Positions 15,932 to 23,376 of a stretch of DNA of 64,000 bases are shown here, piece by piece (positions within the stretch are counted from its first letter, which is position 1; each line of letters starts with the position of its first letter). The notes under the pieces were generated by a model that was not told the origin of the DNA, did not search any database, and worked only from the letters and a program-made list of their open reading frames with translations. The DNA comes from Leptolyngbya sp. Lineage in GTDB: Bacteria > Cyanobacteriota > Cyanobacteriia > Leptolyngbyales > Leptolyngbyaceae. Made by a program: the position numbers and the translations under genes. The stretch spans positions 1-64,000 of the forward strand of contig QBMH01000002.1 of NCBI GenBank assembly GCA_003249025.1, given 5' to 3'.

Positions 15932-16387
15932 TTATCCGGGAAGTTTGATGTTGACCTCTTCCAATTCCGCCGTGATCCGAGTGTAGGGAAAAACTTCACC
16001 GCTCTCAAATTTCACATACCCCCGATCGCTCCCTCTCACCTGCACCTGAATCTCAGGCTCTAGTCCGTAGTAAGGGAGTTTGTCTTGAATCAGATGAGCG
16101 ATCGCCACCTCTACCAATCGCAGAATGCCCGGTCGCTGCCAGTATGCCGCCACATCTAATAAGTAGTAGTCGATGTTGATTTGCGATCGCTCCAAATAAG
16201 TTTCACTACTGCCCAGGCGATAGACCTGCAACAGCGGGAAATCCACGCCCTGCATTCCGATGGCATCGTAATCGAGCGCGGTTTGCACGACCGTCTCTTC
16301 CGCTTCCAGCTTGTTCAGATGTTCCGCCAGAAACTCAGTGAGCTTGCGGCAAGTGGGGTCAAATTCCGGCGTGAGGATCAGCGTCAT
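15932..16387 (-). CDS. Tail terminator-like protein
   Basis: 151 residues; its ATG overlaps the previous stop by ATGA (16384-16387). It follows a tail-completion protein and precedes the tail tube, the canonical place of the siphophage tail terminator. The sequence shows an N-terminal helix (FDPTCRKLTEFLAEHLNKLEA) and a beta-rich remainder (FPLLQVYRLG, QINIDYYLLDVAAYW), consistent with that fold. No enzyme motif. Confidence 0.6.
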   Translation of the reverse strand: MTLILTPEFDPTCRKLTEFLAEHLNKLEAEETVVQTALDYDAIGMQGVDFPLLQVYRLGSSETYLERSQINIDYYLLDVAAYWQRPGILRLVEVAIAHLIQDKLPYYGLEPEIQVQVRGSDRGYVKFESGEVFPYTRITAELEEVNIKLPG

Positions 16388-16836
16388 TTTCCAGTAGTAA
16401 TGTAGGTTTCGATCGCCGCCCCTGCCTCTTTTGCCAACTGCTCATGCTCGACCACCAGCGGGCGCTTTTTATTCATCCATTCTGCCTTGGGCAAGCTACT
16501 GCCAAACTCGACCGTTTTACCCACGACCCGCGCGATGTTCCCCGGCTTGCCCCTCAGAAAGGAGCGCCGTAACTCCCCCGTATCGATTAGCTGTTTGCCG
16601 CCCTTGCGATTGGGGTTTCGTTTCAAGTAGGCATCACTCAAGCGGTTCCAGGTTGCGCCGCCATAGACCGCCGCAGAGCTTGTGACGGAAGGGGATGATT
16701 GGAACCGCAGAGTAAAATCTTTTTGAGCGATCGCGTAGAGCTTGGGTGCAACCCCGCTCAGGTCACTCGTGCGAGTGGCAAGGGCTTGCAGTTGTTTAAC
16801 CTGCTCTCTCAGTCCAGAAATTTCAGCAGTGGGCAT
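16384..16836 (-). CDS. Phage tail completion / virion morphogenesis protein (gpS-like)
   Basis: 150 residues starting MPTAEISGLREQ. TWNRLSDAYLKRN...KQLIDTGELRRSF matches the motif of tail completion proteins of the P2 gpS/HK97 gp10 type (Trp-x-x-Leu, then Leu-x-x-TG-x-L). These join head and tail. A longer start at 16887 would run into upstream control sequence and is less likely. It heads the short run to the tail tube. Confidence 0.68.
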   Translation of the reverse strand: MPTAEISGLREQVKQLQALATRTSDLSGVAPKLYAIAQKDFTLRFQSSPSVTSSAAVYGGATWNRLSDAYLKRNPNRKGGKQLIDTGELRRSFLRGKPGNIARVVGKTVEFGSSLPKAEWMNKKRPLVVEHEQLAKEAGAAIETYITTGK

Positions 16837-16949
16837 ATAAAGCGATCGCTCAGTCTGGAGGACTCGGTAATGCAATTGTACTCGCACGAAAAAGCGATCG
16901 CCCTTCTTGCGATCGCTTCACCTTTTTTATACTTTGGGACCGACAGGTA

Positions 16950-17444
16950 TTACAAGGGTAGCCAGTGAGCAATTGCCGCCCCTGTCAGCAAACCTGCCAG
17001 CCCAGCCGCTAGCAGTCGCCGCCAACCGCTTGGGCTGGCAGCAGGCAGCGAGGGCAGCTTAAGTGCGGTAAGCGTTGCGGCATCTCGTCCGTTCAACACG
17101 GTCTCTCTTACCTGCTGCTCAGATAAGTTGGAGGCATCGGGCGATCGCAAAATGCGATCGCTCACTCGCCAGCCTGGTTCTAATCGGTTGAGCGCGTTGC
17201 ACACCCACGTTAGATCGGTTCGATTAGAATTGCCGTCAGCCTGTGCCACCAGGTAGCGCGTCACTCCGAACAGCGAATACTCAGAAGTGTCGATCGCAAT
17301 CACCAGCGGACTGTAGCAGTGACAGAAATCTAGTAATCGCCGCAGAGTTTGCGGAGCAGACATCGGCGATCCAATATCCACTCGCACAAATCCTTCAGGC
17401 TGCACGGACAAGCTAAAAAAACTAGAGTCTACTTTCTCGACCAT
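16950..17444 (-). CDS. Tail-anchored membrane protein (holin-like size)
   Basis: 164 residues starting MVEKVDSSFFSLSV. A soluble domain is followed by a single C-terminal membrane segment (LLAAGLAGLLTGAAIAHWL). It overlaps the 17422 gene by 23 nt. A tail-anchored protein in a phage could be lysis related or a membrane-localised regulator; no signature supports either. The longer reading frame upstream of this Met runs antisense to other frames and looks non-coding. Confidence 0.5.
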   Translation of the reverse strand: MVEKVDSSFFSLSVQPEGFVRVDIGSPMSAPQTLRRLLDFCHCYSPLVIAIDTSEYSLFGVTRYLVAQADGNSNRTDLTWVCNALNRLEPGWRVSDRILRSPDASNLSEQQVRETVLNGRDAATLTALKLPSLPAASPSGWRRLLAAGLAGLLTGAAIAHWLPL

Positions 17445-17781
17445 TTTGAAGTCTCTTGTTGCGAGTCTCCTGAACTGTATCGCGCATTTGCTCCAGTTTT
17501 TCATTCGCTTTGTCCAGGTTTTGTTCAGCATAATGTTGGTACGATTGGCGATCGCGATCTGAACAGCCATGCAATTTGTCGATATTGTGAGCGGCGCTTT
17601 GCTGATGGCTGCCAACTGAGCCGATATCATCCATTGCTCGGTCGGGTTGAGAACTTGTCCAGTCCTTGATCCGCTCACGCTGATTGTGAGCGTCAACGTA
17701 TTCTTGTTTCTTGGCTGGATCTTTTACCGTGGGCGGAATCCAGATTTCTTTTCCTTTAGAATCGCGCGGTGCTTTTGCCAT
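17422..17781 (-). CDS. Highly charged small protein
   Basis: 119 residues, hydrophilic, rich in D, K, R, Q and N. The second half is predicted as one long helix (SAAHNIDKLHGC through RNKRLQNGRES). No membrane segment or motif. Coupled to the tail-anchored gene by overlap. Not recognised; a cytosolic partner of that membrane protein would be a reasonable guess. Confidence 0.55.
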   Translation of the reverse strand: MAKAPRDSKGKEIWIPPTVKDPAKKQEYVDAHNQRERIKDWTSSQPDRAMDDIGSVGSHQQSAAHNIDKLHGCSDRDRQSYQHYAEQNLDKANEKLEQMRDTVQETRNKRLQNGRESRL

Positions 17782-17825
17782 GATGTTTGTTCTTTGTAGA
17801 GTTGTTTGTCTTCTATTCCTGATGC

Positions 17826-18395
17826 CTATTCGACGTGCCAGCTACTCGTGACCCTACAGGTGTAATTGCAATCCGCCGATCGCTCATAGTGGATCACCAA
17901 GCGCTTTGATGCCTGATAGGGGCTACCTGTCCCTTGGAGTTCGTAAACTTCAGTGCCCTCAGTCGCACGGCTCGGCTTGCCTAGAAGTTTTCGCATCGCC
18001 TGATGCGGTTGTTTTTTGGCGTAGCCGTTCAAGCTATTCGCTCTCACCTCAGTCACCTCGCTAGTAGGCTCCCTACGAAGACTAGGCTCCGGTCTGAGGG
18101 GGAAGCGATCGTCCCCTTGTGGGGCAGAGCGGCGCTGCTTGGCAACAGATGTCGGACGAGCGGCGCTGACTCCAGAGCGATCGATTTGAGCAACGGTGAA
18201 AGAAGCTGGCTGATAGTATTGCCGCGCTGCTGCCACAACCGGGCGGCGGCGAGTGCGTCTAGCAGGACCTCGCTCCGCATGGAAGCTGCGAGAACGATAA
18301 CCGCCATAACGCCGTCGTGCTTCGGCGGGTAACTCCAATGCGCTGATGATGCAAACGGCTAGGGCAGCGATCGCCGCCTGTCGTCTTTTGTCCAT
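17826..18395 (-). CDS. Secreted Arg-rich protein (lysogenic conversion candidate)
   Basis: 189 residues with a signal peptide (KRRQAAIAALAVCIISALELPAEA). A strongly basic Arg/Ala/Pro region (26-115) follows, then a small C-terminal domain with one Cys pair (CNYTC) near the end. Divergent from the repressor-like gene at 18568, so expressed from the lysogen control region. Export and position suggest a gene expressed in the lysogen; the function is unknown. Confidence 0.6.
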   Translation of the reverse strand: MDKRRQAAIAALAVCIISALELPAEARRRYGGYRSRSFHAERGPARRTRRRPVVAAARQYYQPASFTVAQIDRSGVSAARPTSVAKQRRSAPQGDDRFPLRPEPSLRREPTSEVTEVRANSLNGYAKKQPHQAMRKLLGKPSRATEGTEVYELQGTGSPYQASKRLVIHYERSADCNYTCRVTSSWHVE

Positions 18396-18494
18396 AATGA
18401 AATTGTCTCCTTGCGAGATAGCCGGGGCTGCGGCGTGGAAACTTAAGCCCCGGCTTTTGTTCTGTGGATAGTGGCATAATTACTGCTTACTATT

Positions 18495-18541
18495 GCTATA
18501 TAGCTATAGCATAATATCCTGCTATTGTGTAAGAGGATATT
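18495..18541. promoter_or_regulatory. Double inverted repeat upstream of repressor-like gene
   Basis: GCTATA-TAGC-TATAGC (18495-18510) is followed by AATATCCT...AGGATATT (18513-18520 with 18534-18541). Both palindromes lie between divergent genes 17826 (-) and 18568 (+), just before the start of the HTH gene. Likely operators for that regulator. Confidence 0.6.
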
Positions 18542-18567
18542 GCATTATTCTGATAGTGGAGAATGGG

Positions 18568-18822
18568 ATGGAAATATTGGTCGCTCACAAAATCAGAAGT
18601 CGATTGCAGCAGTGGATAGAGGAGGCAGGATTGAACTACTCAACGACTTCCGCCGAGTCTGAAGTGAGCCTCGACACCGTGCGGCGCTATGCCAAAAACC
18701 AGTTCGATCGCATCGACTGTGAAAGCTGGCAGAAAATTTGCCACTATTTCAAAAAGCCGCTGAGCGAACTGTTTTATGAGGAGAGCGAGTTTCCTGCGGA
18801 AACACGTCGTGAACGCCCGTGA
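18568..18822 (+). CDS. Cro/C1-type helix-turn-helix regulator
   Basis: 84 residues starting MEILVAHKIRSRLQQW with GGAG upstream. The sequence KIRSRLQQWIEEAGLN...SAESEVSLDTVRRYAKNQFDRIDCESWQKICHYFKKPLSELF follows the XRE five-helix pattern: turn helix, recognition helix SLDTVRRYAKN, then a 'where to stop' helix before LSELF. Probably a prophage repressor or Cro-like protein acting on the palindromes just upstream. Confidence 0.75.
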   Translation: MEILVAHKIRSRLQQWIEEAGLNYSTTSAESEVSLDTVRRYAKNQFDRIDCESWQKICHYFKKPLSELFYEESEFPAETRRERP

Positions 18823-19031
18823 GAATCGAATTAGACGATGGCGAAAATCTGGAGATTGCGACTAGTCACGGGACTATCTTGATCTCGCCGCAAGCCGACA
18901 CGGGCACCTTGGTAGGCGCGATCGCAAGTGAGGGGAATAAACTTGCAACCAAGATGGACAAGACCCCAAAAGGGAACCCCATAGCTAATGTCTGGATTCA
19001 GCCACAGCCAGTTTCTAGCCAAAATTTGTAG
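18819..19031 (+). CDS. Small protein coupled to the repressor-like gene
   Basis: 70 residues, GTG start overlapping the previous stop (GTGA). Soluble, predicted beta-hairpin N-terminus (MRIELDDGENLEIATSHGTILIS). Its TAG stop lies inside the dispersed 17-mer (19027-19043). Not recognised. Confidence 0.5.
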   Translation: MRIELDDGENLEIATSHGTILISPQADTGTLVGAIASEGNKLATKMDKTPKGNPIANVWIQPQPVSSQNL

Positions 19032-19043
19032 TGCCTAACTTTT
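19027..19043 (+). repeat. Dispersed 17-mer, copy 2 of 7
   Basis: Exact TGTAGTGCCTAACTTTT. It supplies the stop codon (TAG) of the 18819 gene and the possible GTG start of a small membrane protein. Confidence 0.9.
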
Positions 19044-19180
19044 TTGTGAATGACCCGCGCTACTGGCTCAAGAATTGGCGGTTGATTTTGATCATCGCCC
19101 TAGCGCTGCTGCTGATCAATTTGGCAGTCGAAAAGCCGTGGCAGAAAGTTAAGACCCCAACGCCTGACGCACCACGTTGA
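19031..19180 (+). CDS. Small single-span membrane protein
   Basis: 49 residues with GTG start inside the 17-mer, beginning MPNFFVNDPRYWLKNW and containing one clear membrane span (LILIIALALLLINLAV) with a short basic tail. It ends 3' to 3' against the large terminase gene with 32 nt overlap. Could be a holin/antiholin-like or signalling peptide. Modest support: a good hydrophobic pattern but an unusual start. Confidence 0.45.
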   Translation: MPNFFVNDPRYWLKNWRLILIIALALLLINLAVEKPWQKVKTPTPDAPR

Positions 19181-20642
19181 CATTGCGATCGCTGGCAGTG
19201 GGCGATCGCCCGGTGGAATATTGGCGATGATCCACCACGGGAAGCTGCTTAGAAATGACATAGCCGGCTGCATCATTGGGATGGTCGAAGCCGCTGGTTT
19301 TGTCCGGCTCTCCATTCTTCCAGACCTGCTTGAGTAGCGATTGCTTATAGCTGGGGCAGCGGTGGGTGTTGACCTTATAATCGCGCTTGCCATCGGGAGA
19401 GCAAAAGGCAGTATTCATGGCGTTGATGCGATCGCGCACTGCTGGGTTGGTTGAATTGACAATCACGCCAAAACCCGCTTGCCTCAGCAGGGCAATGTCA
19501 GACGTTTGAGCATTGCTGCTCTTGCGGCTGGCTCCACTAGCATCAGGGTAAATCGTAATCAGACGTGCCTTATCATGCTGCGGGTAGCGTTGCTTAATGG
19601 CGGCGATCATCGCTGGAGTGTCTTGCACATCAACCAGTTCATCGACCGCACGGGGTAAGCGCTCGCGCATCACATGAACAATTGCTGCCATTTTGCCGAC
19701 GTTGAAATCCATGCCAATCAGCAGGCGATCGCTGGGCAGTGGGTAATCATCGCAGTGATTGAGTACCGGGTCGAAGCTGGAGTAAATGGCATCGCCCTTG
19801 CGCGCCGAGGGAGTGCAGTCGAGTTCTTCGCTGGCGGCGCTGCCGTGGTCAGCATATACATCACGAGTCCATTGCACTTTTCCAGCCGGACTCGCTGTCC
19901 ACCCTTCAACCAAGCAAATGCGCTCATACAGCCCATCATTCAGTGCATCTTGCAACGTGGCACGGTGAAGCGAGAAATGGCGATCGCCCCGCTTCACTTC
20001 CTGAATCAATTGGTTAAAATCATTCTCTTCGCCATTGTGGGTAGACCAAATTCCCACATTGCCGCCCCACATGACGATCGCTAATGCTGCCTTAAGTAGC
20101 TCTGACAGGTCTTCATGGTGCGCCGCCTCATCCACTCGCAAGCGTCCTTTTTTAGAGCGGAGGTTGGCAGGGCGAGAACTCAGGGCGGTCACTTTATAGC
20201 CGCTAGTGAAGCGAATCGTGTAGGTGAAAATCGATTTGCTTGGTTCTTCAATCACGGACTCTTCAAAGTCGCTGACTGCCAGGGCGTATGCCTTCGCCCA
20301 AAACGCCACATCTTTGATGTACTGCTGCGCCATCTCAAAGTTATAGCCGACATAATAGGTATCGCAGCCCTTCACCTTTGCTGCCTCTAATGCCGAGTCT
20401 GCTGCATCTGCCCAGCTAATCCCGATCCGCCGTGACTTCTCCATCAACTTGATGCGGCTCGTGTCGGCGACCCATCTCGCCTGATAGGGCAGCAGAATCG
20501 GCGGACTCGATTCCCAAAATGTGTGCTCTAATTGCTGCTGCTGTTTCCTCAGAGAGTCCAGGTCGAACCCGTCGAATGTCGCCATCTGGAAGGGTTCCGC
20601 TGTAAGCCTCCGTAATTCTTTCTCTAGCTGCGCGAATTTCAT
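19149..20642 (-). CDS. Terminase large subunit
   Basis: 497 residues; packages DNA using an N-terminal ATPase and a C-terminal RNase H-like nuclease. Visible: Walker A variant SRRIGIS (70-76), Walker B RLRVDEAAH (167-175, D171/E172), nuclease acidic residues D312 in GMDFNVG and D367 in YPDASG, and a closing HPNDAAGY. Overlap with the small subunit is 227 nt (or 170 nt if it starts at M20, 20585), which is unusually long. The portal gene is 11 kb away, not next to it. Confidence 0.9.
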   Translation of the reverse strand: MKFAQLEKELRRLTAEPFQMATFDGFDLDSLRKQQQQLEHTFWESSPPILLPYQARWVADTSRIKLMEKSRRIGISWADAADSALEAAKVKGCDTYYVGYNFEMAQQYIKDVAFWAKAYALAVSDFEESVIEEPSKSIFTYTIRFTSGYKVTALSSRPANLRSKKGRLRVDEAAHHEDLSELLKAALAIVMWGGNVGIWSTHNGEENDFNQLIQEVKRGDRHFSLHRATLQDALNDGLYERICLVEGWTASPAGKVQWTRDVYADHGSAASEELDCTPSARKGDAIYSSFDPVLNHCDDYPLPSDRLLIGMDFNVGKMAAIVHVMRERLPRAVDELVDVQDTPAMIAAIKQRYPQHDKARLITIYPDASGASRKSSNAQTSDIALLRQAGFGVIVNSTNPAVRDRINAMNTAFCSPDGKRDYKVNTHRCPSYKQSLLKQVWKNGEPDKTSGFDHPNDAAGYVISKQLPVVDHRQYSTGRSPTASDRNVNVVRQALGS

Positions 20643-21096
20643 CAGCGGTTACCTGCACTAAATGATGGGGAATGATGCCAGCCGCCGCGAATGTTTTAGC
20701 TGCCTCCAATATATCCATCGGCTTACCGAGGACTCGCTCGATCGCCCAACGAGCTACACCAGGACGAATCTTGCGGATCGTCTCTTTGCTTTCAGTCGAG
20801 CCATCTGCGTTGTGCTTGCGCTGCATCGTAGCGATCGAGATCTCCACCCGCCCATACAGGTAATCGGCAAACGATTTATTTGCCTGCCTCACCAGCGCTT
20901 CCGGGCAGATATCCTGATACTCCGTTCTCGCTTTGCTAATCCCCTCAGAAAACTCAGGATTCTTTTTAATCCACTGGTAAAACGTTTCACCGCTGATTCC
21001 TGCCACTTCATAGCCAGCGCGATCGCTCCCGGTCTGAGCGATGGTATCAAAAATCTTTTTGGCAAGTTCAGGCGTGTATTTGGATCGGCGCGTCAC
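20416..21096 (-). CDS. Terminase small subunit
   Basis: 226 residues. N-terminal helix-turn-helix (ELAKKIFDTIAQTGSDRAGYEVAGISGETFYQWIKKNPEF) is typical of small terminases that bind pac/cos DNA. The middle (YLYGRVEISIATMQRKH) is an oligomerisation-type helix. The C-terminal quarter is encoded in the region shared with the large subunit. The 560-nt non-coding region upstream is where a packaging site would be expected. Confidence 0.8.
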   Translation of the reverse strand: MTRRSKYTPELAKKIFDTIAQTGSDRAGYEVAGISGETFYQWIKKNPEFSEGISKARTEYQDICPEALVRQANKSFADYLYGRVEISIATMQRKHNADGSTESKETIRKIRPGVARWAIERVLGKPMDILEAAKTFAAAGIIPHHLVQVTADEIRAARERITEAYSGTLPDGDIRRVRPGLSEETAAAIRAHILGIESADSAALSGEMGRRHEPHQVDGEVTADRD

Positions 21097-21339
21097 GGCG
21101 GCTTCTACGGGTGATTAATCCTAGAGTGCCTTAGAAATAGCAACAGCGATCGCCCTGGCACACAAATCAAGTAGTTTTGCCGATCAGAACATTTGCATCA
21201 GATGCCAGCATAAACAAGGGCGACAGTGTGACCTATCGCCCTTGTGGCTTGTGAGCCGTATCCACGCTAACAAGGGAACGGCTGATGAATTTACTTCGAT
21301 TGTGGATGGTAGTGAGCGCGATCGCCCTGAGTCTTTGTG

Positions 21340-21468
21340 TTGATCTTGCACCCATGAGGGCAATGAGCAGAGCCATTCATGCTCATGATGGAGTGCCCGG
21401 TCACCGGGTCGGAGGTGGTACAAGATAAGCGATCGGCGGCTCTGGAGAAATCTGGAGTCGCTTTTTTT
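21340..21468 (+). ncRNA. Candidate small RNA with terminator
   Basis: Consecutive helices: GGGCA/TGCCC enclosing ATGAGCA/TGCTCAT, then CCCGG-TCA-CCGGG, then a terminator GCGGCTC/GAGTCGC (21436-21442 with 21455-21461, one G-U) and seven T (21462-21468). No reading frame explains it. The 5' end is not defined. It could instead be packaging-site structure. Confidence 0.5.
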
Positions 21469-21536
21469 AACCCCTCTGTCCAAACAACTACGAAAGTCAG
21501 AGGGGCGGCAGCGCTGCCAACCTGAGCATAGCACAC

Positions 21537-21607
21537 TGTATACCGTGTAAATAAAGCTTTGATGAAGCTTGTAGAATTAACTTGTTTTACTTGGTATACC
21601 GTGTAAT
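21537..21607 (+). promoter_or_regulatory. Two GTATACCGTGTAA boxes before DUF932 gene
   Basis: TGTATACCGTGTAAA (21537-21551) and GGTATACCGTGTAAT (21593-21607). The GTATAC/GGTATACC core is palindromic, and the second box runs into a TAATTATAT -10-like stretch. Same box at 23039 and 23711. Confidence 0.65.
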
Positions 21608-21662
21608 TATATAAATGTGGACATCAAACACAAACCAAACAACTACACCCCGAACAACTACC

Positions 21663-22571
21663 ATGACGACTCAAAATTGGCACCATGACACCGCGATCGC
21701 AGTTGAAGACAAAACCATTGATCAACAGCTTCAAGCCGCTGACCTGGATTGGACAGTCGAAATGTCCGGGTTCAGGTATGGCGATCGCTACCAGCATCGT
21801 CAATCAGAAACTCAAGTTGCTTTTCGCTCTGACACCGGAATGTTTATCGACACCTACACCAATCGCCAGCCCTGGCAGAACCGCGAGATTATTGAAAACT
21901 TTCATCACTTTTGTTCTGAGTCCGATTTGGATCTGAAGGTTGAAAACATTGGCTCCCTCGAAAATGGCAAGCGCCTTTTTGCCGCTGCCAAGCTGCCCGG
22001 TGTAACCGATGTTAAAAATGTCGGAGATGTGACCGAGTGGCGATTGCTGCTAGAGGACTCTCACATCAACGGCAACGGGTTACAGGTGAGTCTGTTTTCT
22101 AATCGCCTGATCTGCACCAACGGAATGCGCCAAACGATTCGAGTGGGAAACAAAACCGTTTCTCATGTGGGCACTTTCAACCGCGATCGCATCAATCAAT
22201 TGCTAGAGGCGGCGATCGTCTCAGTCAGGCAGCAAGAGCAGGAGTTTGAGAAATTGGCAGAAGTCACTATGTCGATTGAAGAGGCGACCTTGCAGCTTGT
22301 GTCTGCGTTTGGTCATGCAACGCTGCCCATTGATCAACAGCCGCAGATGATTCAAACCGCGCTCAAATTATTCCAGGGTCAGGCGAAAGGCTCGGATCTG
22401 CTGAGTGCCTACAAGACCGCTTACGGATTGCTCCAGAGCGTGACTGAATATTTCAACTGGCACGCGCCGCAGCGAGGCACTAGCCAGACTCAATTCGCCT
22501 CAGTGCTATCTGGCAACCGGGGGCAAAAGATGAGCCAGTTTGAGCGGCAACTGGTCAGCGTCTACTGCTAA
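21663..22571 (+). CDS. DUF932 family phage/plasmid-like protein
   Basis: 302 residues starting MTTQNWHHDTA after a CAAACAACTACA-type leader. The sequence with TEWRLLLEDSHINGNGLQVSLFSNRLICTNGM matches the DUF932 (TIGR03299) family common on phages and plasmids; the biochemical role of the family is not established. First gene of the plus-strand early-type cluster and driven by the GGTATACC-box promoter. A longer start at 21615 would sit inside the leader. Confidence 0.8.
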   Translation: MTTQNWHHDTAIAVEDKTIDQQLQAADLDWTVEMSGFRYGDRYQHRQSETQVAFRSDTGMFIDTYTNRQPWQNREIIENFHHFCSESDLDLKVENIGSLENGKRLFAAAKLPGVTDVKNVGDVTEWRLLLEDSHINGNGLQVSLFSNRLICTNGMRQTIRVGNKTVSHVGTFNRDRINQLLEAAIVSVRQQEQEFEKLAEVTMSIEEATLQLVSAFGHATLPIDQQPQMIQTALKLFQGQAKGSDLLSAYKTAYGLLQSVTEYFNWHAPQRGTSQTQFASVLSGNRGQKMSQFERQLVSVYC

Positions 22572-22613
22572 ATTTCAACCCCTGGCGGTAGGAGGTTAGA
22601 CCGCCAACCTCAA

Positions 22614-22628
22614 ACAAACAACTACACC
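22614..22628 (+). promoter_or_regulatory. CAAACAACTACACC leader element
   Basis: The leader before the 22641 gene carries CAAACAACTACACC. It is preceded by a GGCGGT/ACCGCC hairpin that follows the DUF932 stop. Confidence 0.6.
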
Positions 22629-22640
22629 GGAGAATTAATC

Positions 22641-23006
22641 ATGCAATTCAATCAACTGCCCAGCCGCATTCGTGACCTATCCCTAGACTTGGTGGACATT
22701 GAAGGAGCGATCGCCAAACTCAAACAAGACCTACTCGAAATGGAAATGGAAGTCGAAACCGAAATCGCCTTTAACTTGGAACTGCGGAACGATCGCCAGC
22801 GTGATGCGAAACGGTTTGAACTACTCAAAGCAAATGACATCTATCAAAAATCTCAGGATGTCATGCGACAGTTTCAGCAAGACCGGGCGATCGCCTTGGC
22901 AGAGTTGGAATTTGCTCGGAGCCAACTGAGCATCTTGAAACTGGTCACTCGGCAGGCGATCGCCGATCAGTTGGTCGGGTTAGACCTGGCTGATTTAGCG
23001 GCGTGA
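22641..23006 (+). CDS. Coiled-coil phage protein
   Basis: 121 residues, almost entirely helical with heptad-like spacing (DLVDIEGAIAKLKQDLLEMEMEV and the later QFQQDRAIALAELEFARSQL). No enzymatic motif. In the DUF932 cluster with its own CAAACAACTAC leader. The fourth base after the stop codon begins the dispersed 17-mer region (23009-23025). Not recognised. Confidence 0.65.
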   Translation: MQFNQLPSRIRDLSLDLVDIEGAIAKLKQDLLEMEMEVETEIAFNLELRNDRQRDAKRFELLKANDIYQKSQDVMRQFQQDRAIALAELEFARSQLSILKLVTRQAIADQLVGLDLADLAA

Positions 23007-23008
23007 TT

Positions 23009-23025
23009 TGTAGTGCCTAACTTTT
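23009..23025 (+). repeat. Dispersed 17-mer, copy 3 of 7
   Basis: Exact TGTAGTGCCTAACTTTT starting three bases after the stop of the 22641 gene and 13 bases before a GGTATACC box. Confidence 0.9.
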
Positions 23026-23037
23026 GTGTTCCCTGTT

Positions 23038-23055
23038 TTGGTATACCGTGCAATT
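23038..23055 (+). promoter_or_regulatory. GGTATACCGTGCAAT box before ribbon-helix-helix gene
   Basis: TTGGTATACCGTGCAATT, third copy of the box, about 20 nt before the start of the ribbon-helix-helix gene, as expected for an autoregulated repressor. Confidence 0.6.
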
Positions 23056-23073
23056 AGTTATTAAGGTCACTGT

Positions 23074-23376
23074 ATGCCGCGCTCCTACAATCTCAAGAAA
23101 CCGCGCACCCCTGAACAGCTTGCTCACCTCAAAACGAATCGAGCCGATGATACCGATGGGAACACAGTTACGGTCACTGCCAAAATCGATCGCGCTGACC
23201 GCGATGCCCTGGACGCACTTCCCGGCGATCGCTCTGCCAAGATTCGTCAGGCAATTCGAGACTACCTCAACAAACAACTACAAACCGACCATGAACATAA
23301 ACCGTCTAATCCCTCCGAAGGAGTTGGCGAAGCTGCTACAGGCGATGCAAGAGGCATCAGAGCAAGCGAAAGTTAA
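23074..23376 (+). CDS. Ribbon-helix-helix DNA-binding protein
   Basis: 100 residues. The segment TVTVTAKIDRADRDALDALPGDRSAKIRQAIRDYLNKQL has the strand-helix-helix order of CopG/Arc-type repressors, with basic N- and C-terminal tails. It lies directly behind a GGTATACCGTG box and is the best local candidate for the protein that binds the four boxes. The last 86 nt overlap the next gene in another frame. Confidence 0.68.
   Translation: MPRSYNLKKPRTPEQLAHLKTNRADDTDGNTVTVTAKIDRADRDALDALPGDRSAKIRQAIRDYLNKQLQTDHEHKPSNPSEGVGEAATGDARGIRASES

Larger units (their letters stand above)
21097..21662. other. Long intergenic control region (pac/cos and promoter candidate)
   Basis: About 560 nt with no convincing gene between the small terminase (-) and the DUF932 gene (+). 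It holds a hairpin AAGGGCGA/TCGCCCTT (21218-21243), a structured segment ending in a terminator (21340-21468), a hairpin CCCCTCTG/CAGAGGGG with CAAACAACTAC in its loop (about 21471-21505), the palindrome GGCAGCGCTGCC, and two GTATACCGTG boxes at 21537 and 21593. Confidence 0.6.

Noticed and set aside
15823-16008. Small reading frame in the tail terminator region
   Set aside because: It overlaps a strong terminator hairpin and a well-supported gene in another frame.
16950-17696. Longer reading frame upstream of the tail-anchored protein
   Set aside because: The additional 84 residues are the shifted frame of the 17422 gene; the Met at 17444 is preferred.
21282-21290. CTGATGAAT, possible hammerhead core
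   Set aside because: No GAA and no closing stem within range.
21184-21536. Overlapping reading frames on the minus strand upstream of terminase
   Set aside because: Atypical composition, overlapping structured hairpins and a terminator; treated as non-coding.
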